Shown: positions 36,134 through 46,714, counted from the first letter of the stretch. The stretch: 64,000 nucleotides of DNA from Flavobacterium sediminis (GCF_003148385.1 NZ_CP029463.1:62001-126000); one strand, 5' to 3'. A program made the numbers and translations. The notes: generated from the sequence alone by a model not told the origin.

Positions 36134-38029
36134 CTATTTCACCTCTTCAAAATCAACATCTTGCGTTTGATCTCCTGAATCAGTATCACCTCCTTGTGGT
36201 TGTGCTTCCTGAGCTCCGCCTTGTTCAGCCTGAGCTTTGTACATTTCTTCAGAAGCATTTTTCCAAGCCTCGTTGATCTTATCTAAAGCAGGTTGAATAG
36301 TATCTACATCTTTAGTCTCGTAAGCTTTTTTCAAATCTTCTAAAGCGGCATTAATAGCTGTTTTATTTCCTTCTGATAATTTATCACCAAAGTCACTCAA
36401 TTGTTTCTCTGTTTGGAAAATCATGCTATCAGCTTCATTTAATTTTGCTACTTTTTCCATAGCTGCTTTATCTGCTTCGGCATTCATCTCTGCTTCTTTT
36501 TTCATTTTTTCGATCTCTTCCTGAGTCAATCCGGAAGAAGCTTCGATACGAATATCGTGAGATTTACCTGTTCCTTTATCTGTTGCAGAAACTTTAATGA
36601 TACCATTAGCATCAATATCAAAAGTTACTTCAATTTGAGGTACTCCTCTTGGTGCAGGCGGAATTCCGTCTAAATGGAAACGTCCGATTGTTTTATTATC
36701 TGTTGCCATAGGTCTTTCCCCTTGCAACACGTGGATTTCTACCGATGGCTGATTATCTGCCGCTGTAGAGAACACTTGCGATTTTTTTGTCGGGATAGTT
36801 GTATTGGCTTCGATCAATTTAGTCATTACTCCTCCCATAGTTTCAATACCTAATGAAAGCGGAGTAACATCTAACAATAATACATCTTTTACATCTCCTG
36901 TTAATACACCACCTTGAATAGCTGCACCAATGGCTACAACCTCATCCGGATTAACTCCTTTTGATGGTTTTTTACCGAAGAATTTCTCTACTTCTTCCTG
37001 AATCACAGGGATACGTGTAGAACCACCAACTAAGATTACCTCATCAATATCAGATTTTGACAATCCTGCATCTTTTAATGCTTTTTCACATGGCAACATA
37101 GAACGTTTTACCAAATCGTGAGCCAATTGCTCAAATTTAGAACGTGTTAAAGTTTGCACCAAGTGTTTAGGTCCTGAAGCTGTTGCAGTAACATAAGGCA
37201 AATTGATCTCTGTTTGAGCAGAAGACGACAATTCGATTTTAGCTTTTTCAGCAGCTTCTTTTAAACGTTGTAAAGCCATTGGATCTTTACGTAAATCAAC
37301 TCCTTCGGCAGCGTTGAATTCATTTGCCAGCCAATCGATGATTACTTGGTCAAAGTCATCCCCTCCTAAGTGAGTATCCCCGTTAGTTGACAATACTTCA
37401 AAAACTCCGTCTCCTAATTCAAGGATAGAAATATCAAATGTACCCCCACCTAAGTCATATACTGCAATTTTTTGATCTTTTCCTGCTTTATCCAAACCAT
37501 ACGCTAAGGCAGCAGCTGTCGGTTCATTAATGATACGCATCACTTCTAAACCTGCAATCTGACCTGCTTCTTTAGTAGCCTGACGTTGTGCATCATTAAA
37601 ATAAGCCGGAACGGTAATAACTGCTTTATCTACAGTTGTACCTAAATAATCTTCGGCTGTTTTTTTCATTTTTTGAAGAATCATAGCCGATAATTCTTGT
37701 GGTGTATACAAACGACCGTCAATATCAACTCTTGGCGTATCGTTATCTCCTTTTACCACTTTATACGCTACATTTCCTGCTTCTTTTTGGCTTTCGGTAA
37801 ATTTGTTCCCCATAAAACGCTTAATAGAAGCAATGGTCTTAGTCGGGTTTGTTACCGCCTGACGTTTAGCCGGATCCCCTACTTTAATTTCTCCTCCTTC
37901 AACAAAAGCGATTACTGAAGGCGTTGTTCTTTTCCCCTCTGCATTAGCAATTACTACTGGTTCTCCACCTTCCATAACTGCCACACAAGAGTTGGTTGTA
38001 CCTAAATCGATACCAATAATTTTACTCAT
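36134..38029 (-). CDS. dnaK: Molecular chaperone DnaK (Hsp70)
   Basis: Full-length 631-aa Hsp70. N-terminal ATPase domain with [17 protein letters not shown], the [13 protein letters not shown] phosphate motif and [14 protein letters not shown]. The linker [15 protein letters not shown] is followed by the substrate-binding domain and a helical lid ending in a Gln/Gly-rich tail with the usual DVDFEEVK C-terminus. It is divergent from a DEAD-box helicase gene and stands alone, with no grpE or dnaJ adjacent. Its 200-bp upstream region carries a sigma-54-like site and several TGACA elements. Terminator follows. Confidence 0.98.
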   Translation of the reverse strand: MSKIIGIDLGTTNSCVAVMEGGEPVVIANAEGKRTTPSVIAFVEGGEIKVGDPAKRQAVTNPTKTIASIKRFMGNKFTESQKEAGNVAYKVVKGDNDTPRVDIDGRLYTPQELSAMILQKMKKTAEDYLGTTVDKAVITVPAYFNDAQRQATKEAGQIAGLEVMRIINEPTAAALAYGLDKAGKDQKIAVYDLGGGTFDISILELGDGVFEVLSTNGDTHLGGDDFDQVIIDWLANEFNAAEGVDLRKDPMALQRLKEAAEKAKIELSSSAQTEINLPYVTATASGPKHLVQTLTRSKFEQLAHDLVKRSMLPCEKALKDAGLSKSDIDEVILVGGSTRIPVIQEEVEKFFGKKPSKGVNPDEVVAIGAAIQGGVLTGDVKDVLLLDVTPLSLGIETMGGVMTKLIEANTTIPTKKSQVFSTAADNQPSVEIHVLQGERPMATDNKTIGRFHLDGIPPAPRGVPQIEVTFDIDANGIIKVSATDKGTGKSHDIRIEASSGLTQEEIEKMKKEAEMNAEADKAAMEKVAKLNEADSMIFQTEKQLSDFGDKLSEGNKTAINAALEDLKKAYETKDVDTIQPALDKINEAWKNASEEMYKAQAEQGGAQEAQPQGGDTDSGDQTQDVDFEEVK

Positions 38030-38100
38030 AATATATTCTCCTTTTTAGTTCAATTTGATTGTTCCTCTACGAGTGAACAGTGATAAACACGCTTTCTATT

Positions 38101-38118
38101 AGTCAAGTTTTGTGCCAA
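38101..38118 (-). promoter_or_regulatory. Candidate sigma-54-like promoter of dnaK
   Basis: Minus strand TTGGCAC-AAAAC-TTGACT: the TGGCAC -24 element with exact 5-bp spacing to TTGA. The -12 element has TTGA where TTGC is expected. It is 72 bp upstream of the dnaK ATG. Similar TTGGCA-N7-TTTG-type sites occur before flavobacterial genes by my recollection. Confidence 0.35.
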
Positions 38119-38148
38119 TACAAAAATGTTATGTTTTGGTTCTCATTT

Positions 38149-38217
38149 TGTCAGAAATACCATTTTTTATATGACAACATGACATTTTTGCTGACAATTC
38201 TTTTCTATTGAATGTCA
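38149..38217. promoter_or_regulatory. Cluster of five TGACA/TGTCA elements between dnaK and the helicase gene
   Basis: TGTCA at 38149-38153 and 38213-38217, TGACA at 38172-38176, 38180-38184 and 38192-38196. The last TGTCA lies between the -33 and -7 elements of the helicase promoter. The arrangement suggests binding of a dimeric regulator, which is unidentified. Confidence 0.3.
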
Positions 38218-38240
38218 TTCTGAATATATCATTATCTTTG
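38208..38240 (+). promoter_or_regulatory. Promoter of the DEAD-box helicase gene
   Basis: TTG at 38208-38210, 22 bp, then TATCTTTG at 38233-38240, 20 bp upstream of the ATG at 38260. Fits the Bacteroidota consensus at the wide end of the spacing range. Confidence 0.55.
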
Positions 38241-38259
38241 CCTTAAGAAAACACTTAAG

Positions 38260-39540
38260 ATGCAATTTTCAGATTTAAACCTACACAGAAGTTTACTTGA
38301 AGCTATTAAAGACAAAGGGTATACTGCTCCGACACTGATCCAGCAACAGGCCATTCCGGAAATATTAAACGGAAACGACATTGTAGGATGCGCACAAACC
38401 GGTACCGGTAAAACGGCTGCTTTTGCTATTCCTATTTTAGAGATACTACATCCTATTGTAGGTTCTGCTAAAAAAAGAAAATTCATCCGTACTGTGGTCG
38501 TTACACCTACCCGGGAATTGGCTATGCAAATTCAGGCTAATTTCGATGAATATGGAAAGTACATGAATACCCGTACTTTAGTATTATATGGCGGTGTTAA
38601 TCAAAACCCGCAGGTTCAAGCTTTAAAAGAAGGAGTAGATATTGTTATTACAACTCCGGGACGCTTTTTAGACCTGTACAAACAAGAATTCATCAGTCTG
38701 GATCAAATGCACCATCTGGTGATTGATGAAGCCGACCTGATGCTGGATATGGGTTTTATTAATGATGTGAAGAAAATCGTTAAGCTATCACCCGAAAACA
38801 GGCAAACACTTTTGTTTTCAGCTACCATGCCATTTGAAATTCGTGTGCTAGCCGATTCTCTTTTAAAGAATCCCAAATATATTATTGTAGACCCGGTTTC
38901 TAGTACTTCAAAAAACATCAAGCAATCTATTTATTTTGTTGAAAAAGAAGACAAGAAAAAGTTACTGGCACATATTATAAAGGAAGATGCTATTGAACAA
39001 GCTATTGTTTTTGTTCGAACGAAACACGGAGCTGACAATGTTGTTAAATCCTTAGAAAAACAAAACATTTCTGCAGTAGCCATACACGGTGACAAATCGC
39101 AATCGGCTCGTATCAAAGCTTTAGAACGATTTAAAAACAAAGAAGTTAACTTTTTAATAGCGACAGACATTGCCGCTCGAGGTCTGGATATTGAACAATT
39201 GCCTATTGTAATCAATTATGATCTGCCAAATATTCCGGAAACCTATATCCATAGAATCGGAAGAACAGGAAGGGCAGAAAATGAAGGTAGATCCATTTCT
39301 TTTTGTGGTAAAGATGAGAAAACCTACTGGCAGGATATTGTAAAACTGACGCAAGCCAAAATAAAAGAAATAACTGATCATCCTTTCCCATGGAAAGAAA
39401 GTTCAGACACAAACACTTCTGCTCCTCCCAAAAAGGATTTCAGAAACAACAATAAATCTCAAGCCAATAAAAACAAATCCAAGAAATCAAATTCCAGAAA
39501 ATCAGATAATTCAAAGAAAAACAAAAAACGCTGGTATTAA
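38260..39540 (+). CDS. DEAD-box ATP-dependent RNA helicase (RhlE-like)
   Basis: A 426-aa RNA helicase used in RNA unwinding, ribosome assembly or RNA decay. Motifs in order: the Q-motif region (GYTAPTLIQQQAIPEIL), AQTGTGKTAAF, PTRELAMQI, TPGRFLDL, DEAD in VIDEADLML, SAT, then ARGLDIEQLPIVINYD and HRIGRTGRAE. A basic, Lys/Asn/Ser-rich disordered tail (about the last 55 residues) will bind RNA, as in RhlE and CsdA types. Divergent from dnaK. Confidence 0.95.
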   Translation: MQFSDLNLHRSLLEAIKDKGYTAPTLIQQQAIPEILNGNDIVGCAQTGTGKTAAFAIPILEILHPIVGSAKKRKFIRTVVVTPTRELAMQIQANFDEYGKYMNTRTLVLYGGVNQNPQVQALKEGVDIVITTPGRFLDLYKQEFISLDQMHHLVIDEADLMLDMGFINDVKKIVKLSPENRQTLLFSATMPFEIRVLADSLLKNPKYIIVDPVSSTSKNIKQSIYFVEKEDKKKLLAHIIKEDAIEQAIVFVRTKHGADNVVKSLEKQNISAVAIHGDKSQSARIKALERFKNKEVNFLIATDIAARGLDIEQLPIVINYDLPNIPETYIHRIGRTGRAENEGRSISFCGKDEKTYWQDIVKLTQAKIKEITDHPFPWKESSDTNTSAPPKKDFRNNNKSQANKNKSKKSNSRKSDNSKKNKKRWY

Positions 39541-39626
39541 TTATTTATTTGTTAAAAAATAATACTCTATTTTATATGATTTGCATTTGATTATCTTTGC
39601 TACAGAAACTATTTTTTGAATAAGAT

Positions 39627-41042
39627 ATGGAGTGTATTTCTGTTTTTGATATGCTTAAGATCGGTATTGGTCCGTCTAGTTCTCATACTCTCGGTCCCTG
39701 GAGAGCTGCCGAACGTTTTCTACAAGAATTACGTCAAAAAAAGAACATTGATTTTATCAACAGAGTTCAGGTTGATCTATACGGCTCACTTTCTTTAACC
39801 GGAAAAGGGCATGCTACTGACCTGTCAATAATGCTCGGTTTAAGTGGCGCTGATCCGGAATATATTCCTGTTGAGAGTATAGATGTCATTATTTCAGCGA
39901 TTAAAAATAAGCATGAAATTTTCTTAGCTAACGAAATTATCATCCCGTTTAATCCGGAAACAGATATTATATTTAACCGTAACTTTTTACCTTTTCATGC
40001 TAACGGTTTAACCTTTACAGCCTATTTTGAAAATGAAGAATATAGTGAAACCTACTATTCCATAGGCGGTGGATTTGTGGTAACCGAAGATGAAAATAAC
40101 AGAAATGAAGAAATAAAATGTGCTTTTCCATTTCCTATAGATAAAGCCAGTGAACTTTTGGCTTACTGCCAGCAAGAAAACATGAAAATATCTGAAGTGG
40201 TTTATGCTAATGAAAAGTCTATGAGAAATGAAGCATTTATTCATAGTGAACTGCTTCGAATTTGGGATACAATGCTGGAATGTATGTACATTGGTTGTCA
40301 TACTGAAGGTATTTTACCCGGAGGGTTAAACGTAAGGCGAAGAGCTTACGATATGCACAAAAATTTAATCGGAGTTTTACCTTATGATAACCCGTATTCT
40401 TGGTTACAGATTATTCGTCAAACGGAAGTAAAGTTCAGACAAATCCTGAAATGGGTAAGTTGCTTTGCCTTAGCCGTTAACGAGGTTAATGCTTCTTTAG
40501 GACGTGTTGTTACCGCTCCTACCAACGGAAGTGCAGGTGTTATTCCCGCTGTTTTAATGTACTATATGGTCATTGAAAATCACGAAGCAAATGAAGAGCA
40601 AATCAAACAATTCTTGCTTGTAGCCGGAGAGATCGGTTCTATCTTTAAAAAAGGAGCTACCATTTCTGCTGCTATGGGAGGTTGTCAAGCTGAAATCGGA
40701 GTTTCAAGCGCTATGGCTGCCGGAGCACTTTGTGAAGTAATGGGCGGAACTCCTGAGCAGGTTTTAGTGGCCGCTGAAATTGCCATGGAACATCACTTAG
40801 GATTAACTTGTGATCCGATCGGAGGATTAGTTCAGGTACCATGTATTGAGCGAAACACTATGGGAGCCATTAAAGCGATCAATGCAGCCGAACTCGCTTT
40901 GGAAACCGATGCTAAGAATGCTAAAGTTCCGTTAGACAAAGTCGTGAACACCATGTGGGAAACTGCCAAAGACATGAACTCTAAATACAAAGAAACCAGT
41001 GAAGGCGGATTAGCCGTTGGTGTTAACCTAACCGATTGTTAG
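39627..41042 (+). CDS. sdaA: L-serine ammonia-lyase (single-chain, 4Fe-4S)
   Basis: Converts L-serine to pyruvate and ammonia with an oxygen-labile 4Fe-4S cluster; 471 aa. The N-terminal beta domain has [16 protein letters not shown]. The C-terminal alpha domain has [14 protein letters not shown] and the cluster cysteines in [20 protein letters not shown] and [17 protein letters not shown]. Only three to four such cysteines are needed. A TATCTTTG -7 box lies at 39592-39599. Its stop overlaps the GTG start of the next gene by one base. Confidence 0.96.
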   Translation: MECISVFDMLKIGIGPSSSHTLGPWRAAERFLQELRQKKNIDFINRVQVDLYGSLSLTGKGHATDLSIMLGLSGADPEYIPVESIDVIISAIKNKHEIFLANEIIIPFNPETDIIFNRNFLPFHANGLTFTAYFENEEYSETYYSIGGGFVVTEDENNRNEEIKCAFPFPIDKASELLAYCQQENMKISEVVYANEKSMRNEAFIHSELLRIWDTMLECMYIGCHTEGILPGGLNVRRRAYDMHKNLIGVLPYDNPYSWLQIIRQTEVKFRQILKWVSCFALAVNEVNASLGRVVTAPTNGSAGVIPAVLMYYMVIENHEANEEQIKQFLLVAGEIGSIFKKGATISAAMGGCQAEIGVSSAMAAGALCEVMGGTPEQVLVAAEIAMEHHLGLTCDPIGGLVQVPCIERNTMGAIKAINAAELALETDAKNAKVPLDKVVNTMWETAKDMNSKYKETSEGGLAVGVNLTDC

Positions 41043-41416
41043 TGGGAACCATAAAGAAAAACCGGCTTTTTTATTCCGTACTAACCTTACTGGTCATTTT
41101 TTTAGGTATTCTATCCCGTAAGATCAGTTTTGTTCCGCTTTATACAGGCGATATCTTATATGCCGTAATGATTTATTTTGGTTTTAGAGCAATATTCTTT
41201 TTGAAACCAAAAATCACGTTCATACTGAGTCTGTTATTCTGTTTCTCCATTGAAACATTTCAATTAATTCAATGGGAATGGCTAATCGTTATCCGAAAAA
41301 CAACCTTAGGCCATTACATACTGGGACAAGGTTTTCTTTGGACTGATTTGATGTGTTATTTATTCGGAACCTTTTTTGCTCTCTTTTCGGATCACTACCT
41401 TAGGAATAAAAATTAA
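41042..41416 (+). CDS. DUF2809 family membrane protein
   Basis: A 124-aa protein with four membrane helices. RKISFVPLYTGDILYAVMIYFGFRAI, FCFSIETFQLIQWEW and LGQGFLWTDLMCYLFGT fit DUF2809. Function unknown. I choose the GTG at 41042, which overlaps the sdaA stop (TAGTG) and implies coupling; a TTG six bases upstream is the alternative. The stop overlaps the convergent NTF2-like gene's stop. Confidence 0.8.
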   Translation: MGTIKKNRLFYSVLTLLVIFLGILSRKISFVPLYTGDILYAVMIYFGFRAIFFLKPKITFILSLLFCFSIETFQLIQWEWLIVIRKTTLGHYILGQGFLWTDLMCYLFGTFFALFSDHYLRNKN

Positions 41417-41850
41417 TTCTTTCTTCTGGTATCAATGATGTGAACGATTTTCCACGTGCCATCCGGTTCCTTTATCATGGTAAAAGAATTAACTCCGACA
41501 TGGCTTAACTGATTATTGACATAGAATTCGTAAGGCGTCCAAACGTGAGCCATATTACCATCTGTTTTAACTTTATAATCGATAATCTTTTCTAAAAATG
41601 AAACCGTATCCGGTATGTTTGCTATCGACTTGTAGAACTCTTCAGCTGTTTCTACTTTTAGGCGAGTTCCTTCTACTGCATTTGTTACAGTCTGCATACT
41701 AATATTGTCATGACACACTTGCTGTAAGCCTGTCGTATCCTGAGCATGAAAGGCTTTAAAAAAATCCTCAACAACCTCTTTAGGCTCATTTTGGGCTATT
41801 GCCACCAGATTAAAAAACAAGAAACCTATTAAACATCTGACTTTATTCAT
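41413..41850 (-). CDS. Exported NTF2-like (SnoaL/YybH-type) protein
   Basis: A 145-aa protein with a signal peptide (KVRCLIGFLFFNLVAIAQ) and an NTF2-like cone fold: EVVEDFFKAFHAQDTTGLQQ, then MAHVWTPYEFYVNNQLSHVGVNSFTMIKEPDGTWKIVHI. Many Bacteroidota have such small periplasmic proteins; no enzymatic activity can be claimed. The ATG at 41850 has an AAAGGA ribosome-binding site and starts the signal peptide correctly, so it is preferred to starts at 41868 or 41934. Divergent from panB. Confidence 0.85.
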   Translation of the reverse strand: MNKVRCLIGFLFFNLVAIAQNEPKEVVEDFFKAFHAQDTTGLQQVCHDNISMQTVTNAVEGTRLKVETAEEFYKSIANIPDTVSFLEKIIDYKVKTDGNMAHVWTPYEFYVNNQLSHVGVNSFTMIKEPDGTWKIVHIIDTRRKN

Positions 41851-41949
41851 ATTATCCTTTTTACTCATTAGTTGGAGAAAAGAAAAATTGTTACAATTCA
41901 AAGTAAAAAAAATGATTTTACTACTTTTACACAATTAAAAAACCAAAAA

Positions 41950-42768
41950 ATGTCAGTTGCAAAAAAAGATTATAAAAGAATTACAACAAAATCATTAGTG
42001 GAAATGAAACAACACGGAGAAAAAATCTCCATGTTAACTGCTTATGATTATACTATGGCTAAAATTGTTGATGCTGCAGGTATCGATGTTATTTTAGTCG
42101 GTGACTCAGCCAGTAATGTAATGGCCGGACACGAAACAACTCTTCCGATCACTCTGGATCAAATGATATATCACGCTTCCTCTGTAGTAAGAGCAGCAGA
42201 ACGTGCGCTGGTGGTGGTTGATCTGCCTTTTGGTACTTACCAATCAGACCCTAAAGAAGCTTTACGCTCAGCAATACGTGTAATGAAAGAAAGTGGCGGG
42301 CATGCCGTAAAATTAGAAGGAGGTAAAGAGATCAAAGAATCCATTAAAAGAATCCTTCAAGCAGGTATTCCGGTTATGGGACACTTAGGACTAACTCCTC
42401 AGTCTATTTATAAATTCGGAACTTATACCGTTAGAGCCAAAGAGGAAGAAGAAGCAGAAAAACTAATTGAAGATGCTAAAACTCTTGAGAAATTAGGTTG
42501 TTTTGCCGTTGTCTTGGAAAAAATCCCTGCCAAATTAGCAAAAAAAGTTGCTGAAAGCATCAGCATTCCGGTTATTGGCATTGGTGCCGGAAACGGTGTT
42601 GACGGTCAGGTTTTAGTTGTTCATGATATGTTAGGAATGACACATGAGTTCAACCCAAGGTTTTTACGTCGCTATATGAATTTATACGAAGAGATGAGCA
42701 CAGCCATCAGTCAATATGTAGATGATGTAAAGAGTGTAGATTTTCCTAATGAAAATGAGCAATACTAA
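41950..42768 (+). CDS. panB: 3-Methyl-2-oxobutanoate hydroxymethyltransferase
   Basis: First step of pantothenate (coenzyme A) synthesis, making ketopantoate from 2-oxoisovalerate and methylene-THF; 272 aa. Motifs: [30 protein letters not shown] (metal-binding Asp), [19 protein letters not shown] and [16 protein letters not shown]. The ATG at 41950 is chosen since the conserved region begins there and not at 41872. It is followed after 46 bp by a RluA gene. Confidence 0.96.
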   Translation: MSVAKKDYKRITTKSLVEMKQHGEKISMLTAYDYTMAKIVDAAGIDVILVGDSASNVMAGHETTLPITLDQMIYHASSVVRAAERALVVVDLPFGTYQSDPKEALRSAIRVMKESGGHAVKLEGGKEIKESIKRILQAGIPVMGHLGLTPQSIYKFGTYTVRAKEEEEAEKLIEDAKTLEKLGCFAVVLEKIPAKLAKKVAESISIPVIGIGAGNGVDGQVLVVHDMLGMTHEFNPRFLRRYMNLYEEMSTAISQYVDDVKSVDFPNENEQY

Positions 42769-42814
42769 TTCGTATTCATTGTTTTATTAATTCGATCATT
42801 TGACCGATTCAGAA

Positions 42815-43507
42815 ATGAAAATTCTCTCTACCAAGGATAATCTGCAAGTACTACACGAAGACAATCATATTATTGTAGTCAACAAACGTGTAGGCGATAT
42901 TGTTCAGGGCGATAAAACAGGAGACAAACCGTTATCGGATGTCGTAAAAGAATATATAAAAGAGAAATACAACAAACCCGGCGAAGTCTTTTTAGGTGTA
43001 ATTCATCGTTTAGACCGACCTACTTCCGGGATTGTTGTATTTGCCAGAACATCTAAAGCTTTATCCCGATTAAACGAAACCTTTAAAAATAGGGAAACTC
43101 AAAAGACCTATTGGGCAATAGTAAAAAAACAACCTCCGAAAGAAAAAGATACTTTAATTCATTTTCTAACCCGAAACCCGAAAAACAATACTTCTAAAGC
43201 ACATCTGAAAGAAGTCAAAGACAGTAAAAAAGCTAGTCTCTCCTACTCTGTTTTTCAAAAACTAAACAATTATTATGCTTTAGAAATTGATTTACATACC
43301 GGTCGACATCATCAGATCCGTTGCCAGTTGGCAGCTATAGGATGTCCGATCAAAGGAGACTTGAAATACGGATTTGACCGTAGCAATCCTGACGGAGGAA
43401 TTCATTTACATGCCCGAAAATTAAACCTGCAACATCCTGTTACAAAAGAAATTATTACATTTACAGCACCCACTCCCGATGATGTAATCTGGAATACTAT
43501 TTCTTAA
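42815..43507 (+). CDS. RluA-family pseudouridine synthase
   Basis: A 230-aa single-domain RluA-type enzyme lacking an N-terminal S4 domain. The catalytic Asp is in VIHRLDRPTSGIVVFARTSKA. YWAIV, LHTGRHHQIRCQLAAIGCPIKGDLKYG and GIHLHARKL complete the family pattern. It isomerises uridines in rRNA or tRNA; the target site cannot be told. I use the ATG at 42815 and not an upstream TTG at 42800. Confidence 0.92.
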   Translation: MKILSTKDNLQVLHEDNHIIVVNKRVGDIVQGDKTGDKPLSDVVKEYIKEKYNKPGEVFLGVIHRLDRPTSGIVVFARTSKALSRLNETFKNRETQKTYWAIVKKQPPKEKDTLIHFLTRNPKNNTSKAHLKEVKDSKKASLSYSVFQKLNNYYALEIDLHTGRHHQIRCQLAAIGCPIKGDLKYGFDRSNPDGGIHLHARKLNLQHPVTKEIITFTAPTPDDVIWNTIS

Positions 43508-43521
43508 TAATTCTGACCAAA

Positions 43522-44292
43522 ATGAAAAAAAAAATTGAAGACAAATTAATGTATGGGTACTCTCTTGATTTAGGAGTCGTAATCGAAGAAGGTTTTGCTG
43601 TTTATAAAAAAACTTTTTTAATCAGCGGGCTTGCATTAATACTTTTAAGCATCGTTTTCATTATACTCTATTTAGGACTAATCGCTGCTTTCTACGGATT
43701 AGGCAACTTTTCAGAACTAATAAGTCAAATTAGCATTATGTCCAGAAAACCTACTTATCTCATTAGTACAGGTGTTTTTTCTACTATTGCAAGCGCTATT
43801 ATGGCTCCGGTAACAGCCGGATTCATTCATGTCAATTATTTAGCCAAAAGAAACCGTGAATTCAGTTTAAGCACCTATTTTGAATTTTACAAAGGAAAAT
43901 ATGTAATACCTCTTATGACTGCTTATGCAATCATCGGTTTTACCATGTCCATAACAAATGTGATGCTGGCTTTTGTAGGATTAAATTTTTTAAGCTTCAT
44001 CACACAAGGACTGATCTCTATGGTTACCATTTTTACCATACCTTTAATTATTTATGATGACATCAGTTACTCTGAAGCACTTTCTAAAAGTATTACACTA
44101 TTCGGCAAGCAACCTCTTTATATTTTTGTAGCATTATTGGTTGCCTTTTTCTTTTCAATGCTAGGCTTTATCGCTTTTTGTATAGGGATCATTTTTACAA
44201 TTCCTTTTTTATACAGTACATATTACAGTATTTACGAGCAGGCAATAGGTTTTGAAGAGAAATCAGAGATTGAAGAAATCGGAACAGAATAA
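43522..44292 (+). CDS. Multi-pass membrane protein of unknown function
   Basis: A 256-aa protein with about six hydrophobic helices and an acidic C-terminus (FEEKSEIEEIGTE). The N-terminal YSLDLGVVIEEGFAVYKKTF and FTIPLIIYDDISYSEALSKSITLFGKQPL resemble the membrane domains sometimes called glycerophosphoryl-diester-phosphodiesterase membrane domain, with no enzymatic residues. Flavobacterial homologues have carried misleading enzyme names. It lies 14 bp after the RluA gene and 18 bp before the DUF5723-like gene. Confidence 0.7.
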   Translation: MKKKIEDKLMYGYSLDLGVVIEEGFAVYKKTFLISGLALILLSIVFIILYLGLIAAFYGLGNFSELISQISIMSRKPTYLISTGVFSTIASAIMAPVTAGFIHVNYLAKRNREFSLSTYFEFYKGKYVIPLMTAYAIIGFTMSITNVMLAFVGLNFLSFITQGLISMVTIFTIPLIIYDDISYSEALSKSITLFGKQPLYIFVALLVAFFFSMLGFIAFCIGIIFTIPFLYSTYYSIYEQAIGFEEKSEIEEIGTE

Positions 44293-44310
44293 ACTATAAA
44301 ATAAAACAAT

Positions 44311-45669
44311 ATGCTAAAAAAAATTCTCTCTTTAACTTTTTTAGGCTTTTGTTTGATAAGCGGAATCGCTCAAGAGCACTTTACAGGAATCTCAACTTCA
44401 AAACGTGTGGGAATCGTCAATACAGTATACAATCCGTCTGAGATTGTCAACCTTTCAACCAAGTATGAAGTAAATGTATTTAATGCGTCATTAGGACTCT
44501 CCAATAACAAATTAACTTTTAATGACCTGATCAAAGGTACTGACCTTGAAGACAAGATCTTTGAAGGAAATGAGAATGTCAACCTCCGTTTAGACGGATT
44601 GATTCTCGGACCTGCCTTTGCTTTCAAAATAAAACAATGGGGGTTCGGATTAACTTCAATGGCACACATTAAAGCTAATGTCATAAATGTAGATGCCAAA
44701 TTAGGTGATGCTATTCAAAACGGACGATTTAGTGATCTTATTTCACAAACCACCTTATCTTCCAGTGACAACCAGAGGATTAATGGAGTAACTTGGGGTG
44801 AGATCGACCTGATTGTCGGACGCAATATCATTGACCTGCCTAAGCATGCTTTAAATGCAGGAGCTTCAATCCGTTTTCTCTTTCCCGGAGCTTATGGAAA
44901 CTTCTCTGCGACCAACTTAAACGGAACTATTGTAAACACTTTAGGAGATGTAGAATTAGTCAATGCCTCTGCAGAAATCAATCTGGCATACGCCGGAAGT
45001 CTGGCTGGTGCCTACAATGACCAAGGTAATTACAACGATTTTTTTTCTCAGGGAATTAACGGTTTGGCTGTTGATCTTGGTTTTAATTATATTTGGAAAG
45101 ATGAAACAGACAATGAAAACTACAAATTAAAGGCCGGAATCTCTGTCCGCAATTTAGGAAGCATGACCTTTAAATCAGATCAAAACTTAAGTCAGAATTA
45201 CGTTTTAAATGTTGACAACCTTGAAAGTCTGAACCTAAATCAGTTTGAAAATGTTGAAAGCTTAGAAGAATTGAATCAAATTATAGCAGATCCGGCAAAC
45301 GCTAATTACTTTCAGGCAACAACCTCTACAGACAATTATACTATTAAACTGCCTACAACATTAAATGCTTACGTAGATTATCAATTAGCAAAAAAATGGT
45401 ATGTTACAGCCAGTATGAATCAAAAAATAAATGATGACTCTGATAATGACATTGTAACGACTCAAAATTCTTACACTCTGATTCCACGTTATTCCTATAA
45501 ATGGTTTGAAGCTTATGTTCCGATCGGTTCAAATGAAATTTCCGGTTTTACAACTGGTATGGGCTTTAGACTATCTGCTTTTTTTATAGGTTCCAACAGT
45601 GTTATAACAGCTTTAACAAATAGTGGTAAACAAGCAGATCTATATTTAGGAGTTCGATTCGGATTTTAA
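44311..45669 (+). CDS. DUF5723-like outer-membrane beta-barrel protein
   Basis: A 452-aa protein with a signal peptide (ILSLTFLGFCLISGIAQE) and many alternating short beta strands (GFGLTSMAHIKANVINV, ALNAGASIRFLFPGAYG, KLKAGISVRNLGSMTF). It ends in an aromatic strand (DLYLGVRFGF), the usual signal for outer-membrane barrel insertion. It resembles DUF5723 proteins, whose role is unknown. It lies between an inner-membrane protein gene and a metallopeptidase gene on the same strand. Confidence 0.7.
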   Translation: MLKKILSLTFLGFCLISGIAQEHFTGISTSKRVGIVNTVYNPSEIVNLSTKYEVNVFNASLGLSNNKLTFNDLIKGTDLEDKIFEGNENVNLRLDGLILGPAFAFKIKQWGFGLTSMAHIKANVINVDAKLGDAIQNGRFSDLISQTTLSSSDNQRINGVTWGEIDLIVGRNIIDLPKHALNAGASIRFLFPGAYGNFSATNLNGTIVNTLGDVELVNASAEINLAYAGSLAGAYNDQGNYNDFFSQGINGLAVDLGFNYIWKDETDNENYKLKAGISVRNLGSMTFKSDQNLSQNYVLNVDNLESLNLNQFENVESLEELNQIIADPANANYFQATTSTDNYTIKLPTTLNAYVDYQLAKKWYVTASMNQKINDDSDNDIVTTQNSYTLIPRYSYKWFEAYVPIGSNEISGFTTGMGFRLSAFFIGSNSVITALTNSGKQADLYLGVRFGF

Positions 45670-45697
45670 TATTTTCAAAACTATAAAATTATAAAAC

Positions 45698-46555
45698 ATG
45701 AAATGGCAAGGTAGAAGACAAAGTGGCAACGTTGAAGATCGCAGAGGAATGTCCGGCGGTGGTAAAGCAATCGTGGGTGGTGGTGTAATCGGAATAATCG
45801 TACTATTACTCCAATTGTTCGGCGGTGAAACAGGACAAGCTATAGCTCCTGTTCTGGAACAATTAAACCAAGGAGCCTCAACAGAGCAAGTTCAGAGCAA
45901 AGAACTTACTGCTGAAGAAAAAGAAATGGGCGAATTTGCAGCCACTGTTTTAGCTGATACAGAAGATATTTGGTCTCAAATCTTTGCTGAAAATAATTTA
46001 GGAGAATATGAAAAACCAAAAATGGTTCTTTTCTCCGGAAGTGTTGAAACCGCATGCGGAGGAGCCAGTTCAGCTTCCGGTCCGTTTTATTGTCCTGGCG
46101 ACCATAAAGTATATATGGATCTGACTTTTTTTGAAGAACTCCGCACGCGTTTCGGCGCTAAAGGAGGAGATTTTGCTACTGCTTATGTAATTGCTCATGA
46201 GGTCGGTCACCATATACAAACCCTTTTAGGAACATCAGGCAAAGTTCGCCAGCTACAGCAAGGCAAAAGCCAGGCAGAAGCAAATAAATTAAGCGTTTGT
46301 TTAGAGCTTCAGGCCGATTTCTACGCAGGTCTTTGGGCTCACTACAATCAAAAGTACTTAGAAGAAGGTGATATTGAAGAAGCCTTAAGTGCTGCTCATG
46401 CCGTTGGTGATGATGAAATTCAAAAGAAAATGCAAGGTAGTGTTGTACCCGACTCATTCACACACGGAACCTCTGAACAACGTATGAAATGGTTCATGAA
46501 AGGATATAAAACCGGTGAAATCAGAAATGGAGATACATTTGCTGAGGAATTGTAG
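45698..46555 (+). CDS. Neutral zinc metallopeptidase (YpfJ-like)
   Basis: A 285-aa membrane-anchored peptidase family protein. N-terminal Gly-rich segment and one membrane helix (GKAIVGGGVIGIIVLLLQLF). The zinc motif AHEVGHH follows, with CLELQADFYAGLWAH as the downstream Glu/Asp region, and ACGGASSASGPFYCPGD just before. The substrate is unknown. It is transcribed with the two preceding envelope genes (28 bp gap). Confidence 0.9.
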   Translation: MKWQGRRQSGNVEDRRGMSGGGKAIVGGGVIGIIVLLLQLFGGETGQAIAPVLEQLNQGASTEQVQSKELTAEEKEMGEFAATVLADTEDIWSQIFAENNLGEYEKPKMVLFSGSVETACGGASSASGPFYCPGDHKVYMDLTFFEELRTRFGAKGGDFATAYVIAHEVGHHIQTLLGTSGKVRQLQQGKSQAEANKLSVCLELQADFYAGLWAHYNQKYLEEGDIEEALSAAHAVGDDEIQKKMQGSVVPDSFTHGTSEQRMKWFMKGYKTGEIRNGDTFAEEL

Positions 46556-46714
46556 TTGTTATTTCCTCAGAATTTGATTCAAAAAATTTACATACCAAAA
46601 AAATAAGGGTTTTTATTTACCATATTCGTAAATCGTTTTTCTAAGCCTAATATTTTAAAGCATATTCACGTAAAAATTGAGTATGCTTTTTATTTTTGTG
46701 TAAAACAAACCAAA

